In this document: positions 36,802 to 47,410 of the stretch, one piece after another | Layout of the letters: every line of letters starts with the position of its first letter | Position numbering within the stretch: position 1 is the first letter of the stretch | Assembly: GCA_023014365.1 (NCBI GenBank) | Contig: JAEBUN010000001.1 | Coordinates: 1,736,001-1,800,000 of the forward strand | Reading direction: 5' to 3' | DNA from: Lepiota brunneoincarnata | Taxonomy: Eukaryota > Basidiomycota > Agaricomycetes > Agaricales > Agaricaceae | Length of the DNA: 64,000 bases | Made by a program: the position numbers and the translations under genes | Notes under the pieces: generated by a model | Told to the model about the DNA's origin: nothing | The model's database searches: none | The model's input: the letters and a program-made list of their open reading frames with translations, nothing else

Positions 36802-37484
36802 GATTAGTACATCGGTTGGTCTGGTCTTTTAAGACCAGTGCCACTAGATTACCATAATTCACATGAGAGTCGGTAGCTCTTCGATCCTTGATTTTTTCAC
36901 TTCTCTGTCGCGAGTAAGATGCCAGCCTGCGAATCAAGTCGCACCACCAGTTCACCGGGACCGCCGCTGCATTCTGTTTGCCGGCTTGACGGTGACAGTC
37001 AATTTAATGACGCATCCCTCGCGTCAGTCCTCAAGGATGTCGCCGTGATCACCATATAGCATGATAGGGAACAACATTAGAAAGAGAGGAAGGTGGCGGA
37101 TTCTGTCTCCTAAATCAATCACATGCGTCATATGAGTTCATCTATCTCTTTCTGCACAAGGAAATGACGTCGCATGCTTACCGCACTTCGGTCCCGAGCA
37201 TTTTCTAGGAAACAGAACAGACAGGGTCGTTATCTCATTGAGGGTCGACGGCGGGATGAAAAAAACGGAAGCCCAAACAGGTGGCCAACTGTCCCATGAT
37301 TAGCTTGCCTTGTTCCCTTCACGGCCCGCCGTGAAACCCTTCGAGGGCGAGCGTCGGACACCATTTGGAGGTAGGACCACGGATGCAATGGCCCTTCAGG
37401 TACCCACCGGCCAAAAGCTCACCCATACAAACGCGAGTGTTGGAACGCCGACAAGCCCAAAACATATCTTACAGTGCACGACGA
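36802..37484. other. Intergenic region after P450-C
   Basis: No gene is supported. The stretch leads into a decayed P450 and holds only short frames. Confidence 0.35.
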
Positions 37485-37990
37485 GACATGATGCTTCCAC
37501 TTTTAAAGCTTACTTTAGACCTCGATAAATCGGAAATGATCGAAAAATCTGTAGACTCACATACATAATCTCTTTGCAACCTGGACTTATGGGGACCCGA
37601 TTCTTATGAATGGAAACCTGAGAGATGGCTAACACCCTTGCTGGAGACTATTGGACAACTTTGGACAGGCACATATGTCGGGGATATAAGTATTCCCATT
37701 CGTAAGTGGTGTTCTTAATTGAGATGGAAAGTGACCTCACTGACACTGTTTCATATGTTGACGTTTTTGGCTGCCGGGGGGCATGTACACATGTGAGTTA
37801 GGGTCTATATATTCTTGTATGCCGTTCCAATAACATAAATCCTTCAGCGAATTGAAATTCTCGTAGCTAGGGGTGGGTGCTGTACTAATCCGCGGCAGCG
37901 GCGGCGGTTGTTCTATCCATGCCTCTCAGCACGTTCAATTTCTTCATATATCCTGGAGGATATTTTGGAGTGTGACATGCTCTGTTTGAA
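37485..37990 (+). pseudogene. Decayed cytochrome P450 3' fragment
   Basis: Remnant of the last third of a P450 like its neighbours. Recognisable pieces in order: ARRDMMLPLLKLTLDLDKSE (about 37480-37545), LDLWGPDSYEWKPERWLTPL (about 37585), a haem-loop exon decayed to LTFLAAGGHVHM in which the ligand cysteine is gone (about 37760), ELKFS followed by a stop (about 37855), and VLSMPLSTFNF (about 37915). Frames and splice sites no longer agree. Unlike the isolated one-base shifts elsewhere, this is true decay with lost catalytic residues. Best match by eye is the P450-E type (PERWLTPL). Confidence 0.85.
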
Positions 37991-38828
37991 GAGTCGAGAT
38001 TGTCCACAGCTGTCCCTCAGAATGAGTTCGGTGGAATGAGGTGGAGTGGGAAGTAACCACTTTACGTACATACCCTGCTGCATTTTGGCTGCCCCCTCAA
38101 TCGTCTTGAGTACTCGCTGAAGTAAAACCCATATTCCGAACTTGCGGTCCCATCCCAGGTGGCCAGGATCCTTCAGCGCCTCACTGCTATTAACTTTGCA
38201 ACGAGGCTAGCTAGGCACATAAGATCCAGAGCGCGATATTATATATATATTAATTAGCTTATCACGAGGGTCTGAACTCCTTCCGGATTAGTGGGTTTGG
38301 TCCTGAAATTCGAAAGGAGAATGCACTACACCGGCTGATAGCCTCCGTTAAGGCACCTTGGCTAGGTCTCTCTTGACTATCCGTTGCAAACTTCCTTGCA
38401 GTGGAGCCCTGACCGGCCTGACTAGTCAGCTGATTCGCGATTGTTGTTTTCTTTTTTACAAATACATTGATCCTTCGACTCTGCGCCATCACTCCAACAT
38501 TTGGACGTGCCGACATTTAAATGCAACTCGACAGCTGTATGTTTTTGTCTTTGGGGAAATGTGGCTTTTGACGTTGCTCCAAATGTTACGTACATTATGG
38601 CGATTGTTCCATTCCGTGCTGAGGACAATGCAGCAATTTTGCTTTTTTGTTCATACTGAGGAACAACTACCAACCATAGCCCTCGATACCAATCGTAACC
38701 TACGATCCCACGGTGCCGACTTCCCATTAAGTTTTCCATTCAGGGTATCATCTAGCCAGGAGGATGTCAGGTACTTAAGAAACCAAAGCCAGCGAGAATC
38801 ATCGTTTTCTCTGCTCGCACTTAATTCA
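37991..38828. other. Intergenic region before SDR2
   Basis: An AT-rich TATATATATATTAATTA stretch near 38240-38260 is notable but lies 570 bases from SDR2. No gene is supported. Confidence 0.4.
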
Positions 38829-40030
38829 ATGTTGACTACCCTTTCACCAAGAGTTTGGTTGAGTGAGTTTTTCCAAATTCTACCTCACTGCTTTTACAAC
38901 TGTCTTATCCGAGTAGTCACAGGTCAGGAAATCGGTATATGGACGCGTCCCAAGCTTATGGTCATTTTTCATCAGGCGCCTCGACGGGGTTTGGCCATGC
39001 CCTCGCATGCCACGCCTTGGACAACGACGAAATTGTGATCGCCACTATGCGTAATCCCGGAGAAAGCACTCTCACGCCCAAGTACTCCGACTACACAAGG
39101 AGCGGCAAGCTGTTACTCTTGAAACTTGACGTAACCGACTCCGAAGAGGTCACAGCAGTTTTTGCCACGGTCAAGGAAAGATACGGAAGGATAGACGTGG
39201 TGTTCAATAATGCGGGATGGATGCAGCCAGTTGGGGAGATTGAGCTGATACCGGAAAACCAAGGGCGAGCCTTATTCGATGTATGTTTCGCTCACTTTGG
39301 TTCACGAAAATTATGGTCAAACTCCTCTACAGATAAACTTCTGGGGAGCTGCAAACGTGTCTATGGAAGCTGTCAAGCACTTTCGAGAAAATAGTCCCCC
39401 AGGTGGCCGGCTTCTCCAGAATTCCTCCGGATCTGCCTTGCATGCCATCCCCGGAACGGGATATTATGGTGCCTCGTAAGTAAAAGCAAATTATGCTTTG
39501 TGAGATATGATTGTGACCCCACATTGTTACCAAGGAAAGCTGGTAGGAATATATACCAAGACAGTGTGTTGCCACAGCAACTAATTTTTGAACCTCAAAG
39601 CGCTCGAAGCTTTCACAGAAGCCCTTTTGCGTGATATCGATCCTACATGGAATATCAAGGTAGGTAGTAATTAGAACATATGATGACAAGCACGTACCCA
39701 TCTCTTTTGCAGATAACTGTTATTGAACCTGGGCCCTTCAACACAAATGTAATCGATAAAAATCTAAAGGTTTTGCCTCCCCACCCGGCTTATACAGATC
39801 CCAATCTCGGTGCCAACATATCGAGGAAGTGGATGACTCCTGATACGCTCTACCTAGTAGCGGGAAATGTTCACAAGGCAGCAATAATTCTATACCGGCT
39901 CTCGACACTAGAAGATCCGCCATTCCGGTTGCCGTTGCACCCCCGTGTCATTGCACGAGCGAAACAACGTATCCAGACGTTGGAAGCTGGGATAGAACGA
40001 TATGCCAGCTGGGGAAAGGAGATTTTATAA
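38829..40030 (+). CDS. Short-chain dehydrogenase/reductase SDR2, seven exons with two microexons
   Basis: A paralogue of SDR1, about 290 residues. Exons: 38829-38862, 38917-38922 (6 nt), 38976-39280, 39333-39475, 39535-39542 (8 nt), 39601-39659, 39713-40030; the last four have exactly the lengths of SDR1's. It reads MLTTLSPRVWLITGASTGFG with the 6 nt exon TCACAG inside ITG, VVFNNAGWM, INFWGAANVSMEAVKHF, and the active site YYGASKAALEAFTEAL with the 8 nt exon GAAAGCTG carrying the lysine. The end is RYASWGKEIL, TAA at 40028-40030. The sixth intron has a normal GT donor here, unlike SDR1. No frame defect. It lies between the decayed P450 and P450-D on the same strand. Confidence 0.92.
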
Positions 40031-40499
40031 TGTGATCTGCAATCTGTCCTCAACCATAGTCTCGAGTACAAACTATGATTTAACGATATCAATTGCCAAT
40101 CATTGAAGCTGGCTAGTATTTGAGTGACTCTGCCCAATATGTACAGGTGATGGTGCTGATTGAAAATGACAGTCCATGGGCAGTACTGGTAGCACCATTG
40201 GTTGAGCTTGCAGCAGCAACGAGATCTGTTGAAGGCACAAATTACTCAAAATGCTTATATTATTTGAAGAACTGAGGAGAATGCAACGGTCCGCGCTGAA
40301 TTGAGGCCTTTCACCGGTCGATTTCTCCAAGGAGTAGAAATTCTGCTTACGGAAGCTGTTGGTAAGACCGTCGATGAGAAATGTTCGGACGGGGCCTTGA
40401 CGCGTGGTGGCCGAGGGTGCTCTACATTCTGAAGCGGAACACCGTCGATGAGGTCATATCCTTAAAGGTGTTTGCTGTTTGCGGTTTCCCACAAGACCC

Positions 40500-41330
40500 G
40501 GATTAACATAGTCATGGGACTTGGCGAGTTCCGCTCGATGGCAGTTTACATCTCCTGGAGATTGCGATAATTCTGGTGCATGGGCTGGGAACTCAAGGAT
40601 GAACAGCTCGTCGTCAGAATATTATGAGACTGTCACTGTGGTCGGCTCATTACATTTCGAGGGTGTTGTAGCAACGATGGGGAAGAAGACCCGTAGGCAA
40701 TCAGTTATAAAGCAAGTTCTAACAATCATCTTGTGGTGCTCGGGTTTCGGATAAATTTTCACTCAACTGGGAATCAGATAAAAACTGCTGGAATTTTGTT
40801 AGAAACGGAAGGACCAGAAGAAGTCTCATGGTTCATTGTCCCGATGATCAGTACGGATTTCTGTAACAATAGATGTATGAGGCTGAAGCCGGTGTTTGGC
40901 AGCCGCATGCCCAATGGCATCTACTTGCGAATGCCTGGGCTCTGCGACAAGAGCAATGGAATCGGCGGTGTTGGCCTTGATAATACTCAGCCATGGACTC
41001 ACAGCGATTCAAAACATCACATGGTACTAGTGGTGAGGACATGTTCGAGAAGGTAAGAAATTGAAACTCGATGCCGCCCTTCTCACACCCGCTAATTCTT
41101 GTGATTTGGGCGACCGATGAGAGTTTCCAGAACACGGAAGCCATCGCCAACACATCTGACCACATTTTCGGTCCCATCCCAGCATGGCGTCGAATTCTGT
41201 ATCTGGATCGATGCATGGGATATGGGTTGCGATTAAGCTGTCATACACGGTGTCTGATTCTAGATCCAACTCTGAGCCCTATCCCGAGGATATATACTTT
41301 CTGAAGGCCCCTTATTGAATTCCATGTAGC
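40500..41330 (-). pseudogene. Gene fragment of unknown family, inverted copy 1
   Basis: Minus-strand protein-like pieces: DLESDTVYDSLIATHIPC (about 41265), KLSSVAQITRI region, ANTADSIALVAEPRHSQVDA (about 40975), EIRTDHRDNEP followed by a stop (about 40840), and a weak DELF piece (about 40610). All have counterparts, on the opposite strand, in 45940-46903. Frames are broken in this copy and no start is clear, so it is probably dead. No domain is recognised. Confidence 0.5.
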
Positions 41331-41388
41331 TCTCTCTTCCTATGTTTGATGGAGGGTTGGCGTGGCATCCCTCTGTCTATAGCGTGCG

Positions 41389-41790
41389 ATGAGCTGCCTT
41401 CCTCTCGAGCTTTCCTTGCAAAGCTTGGGCCGCATTGATGGCCAACCCGTTATTCCGCGGCCTTTTATCGGGCAGCTGAACGTTACCAAGGTGATTCCGG
41501 ATATTCAAACATGCGCAGCGACTAGTTGCATCACTTGGTGGCTAAGGCAGAGACTGCTCCTCCGCCTTTGCAATGTGGATGGGAATTCTTTGTCACGCAG
41601 GGGACTGAACCTGGCATTGGTTGCATACTTGAATATGAAGTATCTGGGTCAATAGAAGGAATAGCTGGATCGGCAATAGTGGAACATGGTTCAGATAACG
41701 TTAATTATGAGGTCATGACTTGCGTCGCCTCTATGTCTGCTCCCCACTACTCCTTCACGGTCACGGGACGCTCTTAGAAAACATTTGATA
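41389..41790 (+). pseudogene. Coding-like fragment of unknown family, direct copy 1
   Basis: Reads RPFIGQLNVTKVIPDIQTCA, then in another frame QCGWEFFVTQGTEPGIGCIL and EYEVSGSIEGIAGSA, ending VTGRS at about 41777. The part 41550-41680 recurs in direct orientation at about 45600-45740. The frame change near 41530 and the damaged second copy suggest a relic. No family is recognised. Confidence 0.4.
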
Positions 41791-42481
41791 ATGCTGGCTC
41801 GGATCTCAAATCCGTGGTAAAGTCGCCCCCCTCGCCCCCCCTCGCCCCCCGTTTGCAGCGCAACCTTCTCCTCGCTTCAGAGTCGGATCTACCAGAACAG
41901 AAACAGTCTGTCAAAGCCCGCACCAAAGTCATGAGTGTGATGAGAAGTCGGCATCCCAGCAGGGAAATAGACCCGGGAACCCTCCATCTGACCACCCGGC
42001 TCTTATGATCTTCTTCCATGAGGCGTGCTAGACAATTGTAGCAAACGTGAGTAAGGTGGGCCTAAGTAGTGTCGGCGGCTTACCTAATTGAGCGCTGGGT
42101 TGTTTCTCTCTTTCCGGGGCCTGGATAATCCCCCTACTGAAGAGGCCCCCGTCGTAAGACTTCTCCTTTCATGGGTAAATCAATAACGATTTGATCCAAA
42201 GCTAAGATAACTCGAAACTAATACATCAGCAACTGGGGAAACGCCCAAAGATATGATCTGTTTGCAAGACCCGACCCGGATTCCTGAGGTAAGCCAATGG
42301 ACGCTCTCCATTCCCCCCAATGCGCTTTCCTTGGTCCCCCCCTGGAAAGGCTCGGAACCTTCCACAGATAGCATGACCACGCTAACAACTCGCATATATA
42401 TACTTGTCGTTTGTCTTCTCAGCTCTCATCTCCAGTTGCCCCGTGGATTAGATCCGTTGGTCCCAACCATCCTCCAGAAAG
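41791..42481. other. Intergenic region upstream of P450-D
   Basis: Includes a C-rich repeat near 41826-41850 (tandem CTCGCCCCCC units) and presumably the P450-D promoter. A TATATATA stretch is present near 42395-42402, about 80 bases before its ATG. Confidence 0.4.
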
Positions 42482-45082
42482 ATGATTGCTGCTTTTGTAA
42501 AAGCCATCGTATTATATGCGATCTCGTGGGCTGCCTGGCAGCTGTTCCGACGGGTCTTTGCCAGGTCCCCACTGGACATCCTGCCGGGCCCGCCCTCGTC
42601 CTCACTACTATTTGGTATGCCCTTAGTCCCACACCATCTTACAAGCGATTGCCGATATTGATGGCTAGGAAATATCCCCGAGTTGTACCACTCCGAAGGA
42701 TGGGATTTTCACCGGGATATACTGGAGAATTGTGCGTCGTGACCTTGCTAGCATCTCAACAGCTCCACCCTGAATTTCTTCTCCCAGACGGAACCACCAT
42801 GAAGATTAGAGGCGCTTTGGGAGTGCGTTCTAGGAGCTGGGCCCTGGGGATGATCAGAAGTAGCTAACGCGATCCGTTTAAGGAACGGTTGTTGTTGACC
42901 TTCGACCCAAAGGCCCTCCACCATATCTTTGTCAAGGTAAATCCTCGTTGCGATTATTCGTGTGCTGGCTACCTCACCCGGCTACCAGGATCAATGGACC
43001 TACGAACCATCGACGGCACTCATGGAGTAAGTGCACAAAGCTGTCTTCAGGTGTTGACCCACTAATATTATTATTACTCAGCCGCAACAATGTCTATTTC
43101 GGCGAGGGGCTCTTGTCGACGTTGAGTACGTTCCTGTTGGGAGCGAAAGTATTTTCATGGGATTGACAAAATGACAATACTCAGGTGACCAACATCGGAA
43201 GCAGAGGAAGATGCTTAATCCGGTTTTTTCCATCAATCATATGCGAGAAATGAGTAAGTCGGCGAGTTCAAACGATACAAGGACCCCCCTTCCCCTGCTC
43301 ACATGGATTAGTTCCACTTTTTTACGAGGTCACGGACAGAGTTGGTGGTGGTTCCCCCTTGATCCGTCGGTCAGCCCGGCTGATTCTCCAACTTGTCAGT
43401 TACGGACTGTGTTACTGAAGAAAGTCGGGAACGGACCCAGCGAAATAGATATTTTGCATTGGATGACAAGGACGGCACTGGAGCTTATCGGCCAGAGCGG
43501 AATGGGTTACTCCTTCGACTCGTTGGCGGACGACAATGATTATCATCCATATAGCAGGTCCGTGAAGAGGTTTATGTGAGCGAAAAATCCATTTGCTACC
43601 AATCGCGTCTTCCCTCTGAACTTTATACGATAGATCGCTCACGGGCGGACCGGTTGGGTTCTTTGCCAATCAGTTCGCCTTTCGGATAGCGGCGAAATTC
43701 GGATTCCCGCAGTTGAAGAGATTCATCGTCGAGCTGATCCCTTTTAAGCGTGTCCAGGACCTCAAAGAAGTCATTGATATCATGTATCGAACGTCTGTCG
43801 AGATCATTGAAGCCAAGAAAGAGGCAATGAAGAGTGGTGACCCACAGGTCATTGCAGAAATGCGGAGTAAGAAGGATATCATAAGCATACTCAGTGCGTG
43901 TGCGAGCTACGTGGTTCGTTCAGACCAAACTGATTCAAAGCAGTGAGAGCCAATGCTATTGCTTCCGAAGAGGATCGTTTGACAGACTCGGAAGTCGTTG
44001 GTCAGGTTGGTCGTCTGTAATCTCTAATAATCAATTTTCCATTGATCATTCTACCATCCCAGGTGTCGTAAGTCTAAAGCCAATTGATGCCCTTTCGACA
44101 CTCATTGTAAATGTACAGATCGTTGGTGTTTGCTGGAATGGATACGACCTCCTCAGCGCTATCGCGAATTTTGCAGCTACTGGCCAGTCATCCCGAGGTT
44201 CAAGACAAACTACGGGAGGAAATTCGAGACGGTCAGAAGAACGGCCAACTGAGCTACGACCAACTCGTCAGCTTGCCTTATTTGGATGCCGTATGCAGGG
44301 AAACTCTTCGGGTGTAAGTTTAGGTCTCGCTTCTTTTCCCCATGCAGACCATCTGACCAGTTTCCTCAAGGTTCCCTCCTGTGAATCTTGCCTTCTTGCG
44401 CACGTAAGTAAACCAACAAATCTTACATTGGGCCCATAGCTCATGGATTACAGAGCTCGTAAGGACATGATTCTTCCCCTCTCAAAACCCGTCAGAGGCG
44501 TAGATGGACAAGATAGATCAGAGCTCTTTGTGCCCAAGGGGACAAATGTCATCGTGTCCGCTTTTGGTTCCAACTGCAATCCAGAACTTTGGGGTCACGA
44601 TTCTTATGAGTGGAAGCCTGAACGGTGGTTGTCACCCTTACCGGAGGCTGTTGCTGGAGCGCATATGCCAGGCATCTACTCTCACCTGTGAGTATCTAGT
44701 GTCTGGTGGGAGAAGGTTGGCTATTCTTTTTTAATCTGAACCAACAGAATGACGTTTATGGGAGGAAGCCGCGCATGCATGTGAGTCGATAAACTATGCC
44801 CCACCGCCACCTTCGCTGACCATGTCAACATCAGTGGCTTCAAGTTCTCACAGTTGGAGATGAGTGAGTACAAATTTAGATAGGTATTCTATCTCCCTCA
44901 AATTAACCTCGGTCCTACTAGAGGTGGTGCTGTCCGTCCTTCTTAGGACATTCAAGTTTTCCCTCTCCGAGAAGCAGATAGGGTGGACTATGAACGGTAT
45001 TGCGGGGCCTTATGTCAAAGGTGCCGATAAAACGCGTCCGCAACTCCCCATGATGATGAGTCTTCTGGAGAGATCGGATTGA
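42482..45082 (+). CDS. Cytochrome P450 monooxygenase (P450-D), multi-exon
   Basis: An ER-anchored monooxygenase of the same subfamily. The ATG at 42482 begins MIAAFVKAIVLYAISWAAW, hinge ILPGPPSSSLLFG. Then NIPELYHSEGWDFHRDIL, HPEFLLPDGTTMKIRGALG, LTFDPKALHHIFVK, MLNPVFSINHMREM, WMTRTALELIGQSGMGYSFD, FGFPQLKRFIVELIPFKRV, I-helix LVFAGMDTTSSALSRILQLL (about 44125), ETLR (about 44305), PPVNLAFLRT, WKPERWLSPLP (about 44610), haem loop FMGGSRACIGFKF (about 44760-44850), and a final exon ending MMMSLLERSD with TGA at 45080-45082. Complete set of hallmark motifs, no frame defect seen. It is enclosed by duplicated gene fragments on both sides. Substrate unknown. Confidence 0.9.
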
Positions 45083-45939
45083 GTGATTGTGCGTTAGGTG
45101 GGGTGTGCATTTAGTTCCGTGTGTCGATAGTAGTTGCTGAGTGATTGAATGGTGGTGATTTTAATTTGATTCTTGGCAGAGCCCGAGATTGTTGTATTAC
45201 CATCCAAGAGTGAGAAGGTGCTGAGCCTGGATACTTGAGTGGAAGCTGTTTACCAAAACATCCAAATCACCCAACCATGTTTCCTCCCTTGCTACTGACC
45301 TTCCTAACCTCTTGGTTTTTCACGCGGTCCTACCGCCGGGGTTATAATTGACATCCGCTTCCGATGCCGAGTGGTGGTTTCCTGACATTTCCACAATCGA
45401 CTTTCATTAGATGGTGGCAGAGGGGGTAAGCGGCTGGATATTGGGGGGCACAGTCTCCGTTCTGATCTCGTATTTGTGTCATCGACCGCTCTTCCGCGGC
45501 CTTGCATCGGAACGGCCGAATCATTTCATGCTTAGCAACTTGTCACATCACTTGTATCACTCGGCAATGTACAGGTCCACCCCCAAGCAGCTTGTAGGAA
45601 GTACCCCCCTTCACCTTTGCAAAGTGGATACGATTTCTTTGTTCCCCGACTCAGGGGACTAAACCTGCCATTGGTTGCATACCTGAATATAAAGTGTCTG
45701 GCCGTAAATTGTCAATAGAAGGCATGGAGTCAAATTCATAGAACAGCTGGAGGATATGAAGACATGCAGTAAAGGGAGTAGCAATGGTGGAACGTGTGGC
45801 TATCAATGTGGCTCAATGCTTTGCAAAGAAACGTCTGAATAGAACCGAATGGAAAGGGATCATCACTACCACAGACAGCCGATCCTCTGTTCGCACAAGA
45901 GCACACTGTGGGCGAGAGGATGCCACGCCGACATAGCAA
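45083..45939. repeat. Spacer holding direct copy 2 of the 41.55 kb fragment
   Basis: About 45600-45740 matches about 41550-41680 in the same orientation (CTTTGCAA.GTGGAT...CAGGGGACT.AACCTG and ATTGGTTGCATAC). The copy carries more indels and no continuous frame. Together with the inverted fragments it brackets P450-D. Confidence 0.6.
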
Positions 45940-46903
45940 AAGAGATGCAGATCCGCATTAGGGGTCTCCAGAAAATGTACATCCTCGGGGAAGGATTCAG
46001 AGTTGGATCTAGAATCAGATATCGTGTATGACGGAATTAATCCACACTGTGTATCCCCAAGCATCGGCCATGCTATGCGGTACAGGCTTTGACACCATGC
46101 TGAGATAGAATCGAAATTGAACATAGTTAGACGTGACGAGGTGTTAGCAATGTGTTCCGTGTTCTAGAAACCCTCATCTGCTTGAGAAGGGCGGTATTGA
46201 GTTTCAATTTCACACAGTAAAGTGGGTCCCTCGCCAATTCTTGGACGTCGGAACCGCGGATTAAATACGCGATATCCTTCGATGCACTGTTCTGAAAGGC
46301 TGAATGGCGTTGACAAGTACCATCCGAACTTCTGATGTCCAAATTTTCTTACTTTCTCGAAGATGTCCCCGCCTCCAGTTCCATATGGTGCTTTGAATGT
46401 TCATGGCCTCTTCGTATGCGATGCACTCGGACAATATGTTGTATCTAATATAAAGGTATATAAGGGAGCCATGAGATTTCAGCTGCTTCATTATAAAGTG
46501 ATTTCCTCTCGCTACTCCATGGTGAGTTTGCTCACAGCTGGCGGGCCTTGTGGTGGTTCATGACTGAATGTTATCCAGGCCAACATCGTCGAGTCTGTCG
46601 TTCCTGTCGCAGAGTCCAGGCTTTCGAAAGTCGATGCCGCAGGGCATGCGACTGTCAAACACCAGCCTGAGTCCTCACGCACCTATCATCAAAAAAATCC
46701 GAACTGACCATCGGGACAATGAACCGTGAGACATGTTATTATCTTTCCGTCTTATCACTTCTCACATGACCATTCGTACTCGATCTTCAACAGAGTTGAC
46801 CACCACCCCCCTCCTTATGAGTGTAAATGCGACGATTGCGCCTGCACCATTCCCTGCAGATGCAAATGAACTCTTCGATGACTCAGAGAGTGCATCACAT
46901 TAA
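45940..46903 (+). pseudogene. Gene or gene fragment of unknown family, inverted copy 2
   Basis: Matches 40500-41330 in reverse orientation. Plus-strand pieces: SELDLESDIVYDGINPH (about 45995), ALNVHGLFVCDALGQYVVSN (about 46390), ANIVESVVPVAESRLSKVDA (about 46580, after a TTATCCAG acceptor), KKIRTDHRDNEP with a GTGAGA donor (about 46700), and LMSVNATIAPAPFPADANEL ending DDSESASH at 46903. This copy keeps intron borders better than copy 1, so it might still be a gene, but some joins need a frame change. It is not recognisable; no domain is seen. Confidence 0.45.
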
Positions 46904-47410
46904 GGTGCCAAATCCAAATACCTACATATGTACCGATGACCCCTTACAACCCAAAGAGTAACAATCGCTGAAATAAATTTACTGGCATGAGCGCCGATGA
47001 ATATGTATCACCCTTATATTGCGCAATGCTGAGTTCTCGCACCATCGAGCCAACTCGCCGATTATCCATTTCGACGCAACTGACATCTCGTGGCGGAGGC
47101 ACATTCAAACTGATCAGTGATGACCAACAGCAAAGAGTCAAATATTTTTTGAACAAATGCAATGACAAACTACAGCACCCTGCTGTGCGGTGTACGCACA
47201 CCCCAGAATCTGTGGTCTCAGAATCAGCATTTTCTAGGTCTATTGCTTCTTTGATCGTCATTAAACAAATGTGTAGTCCACACAGTCACGATACCAACCA
47301 CACTTTGATTCTCGAAAAATGGTCGTTCTCAATCAGTACTCGAAAAATAAGAGGCTGAGGTGATGAAGGTAGCTAGTACTCTGCATATGGTTATTCTGAA
47401 GTCGCCCATC
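46904..47410. other. Spacer between the unknown fragment and P450-E
   Basis: Holds a 123-codon plus-strand frame (46987-47358, MSADEYVSPLYCAMLSSRTI) and an overlapping minus-strand frame. Neither has a domain or splice context, so neither is called a gene. Confidence 0.3.
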
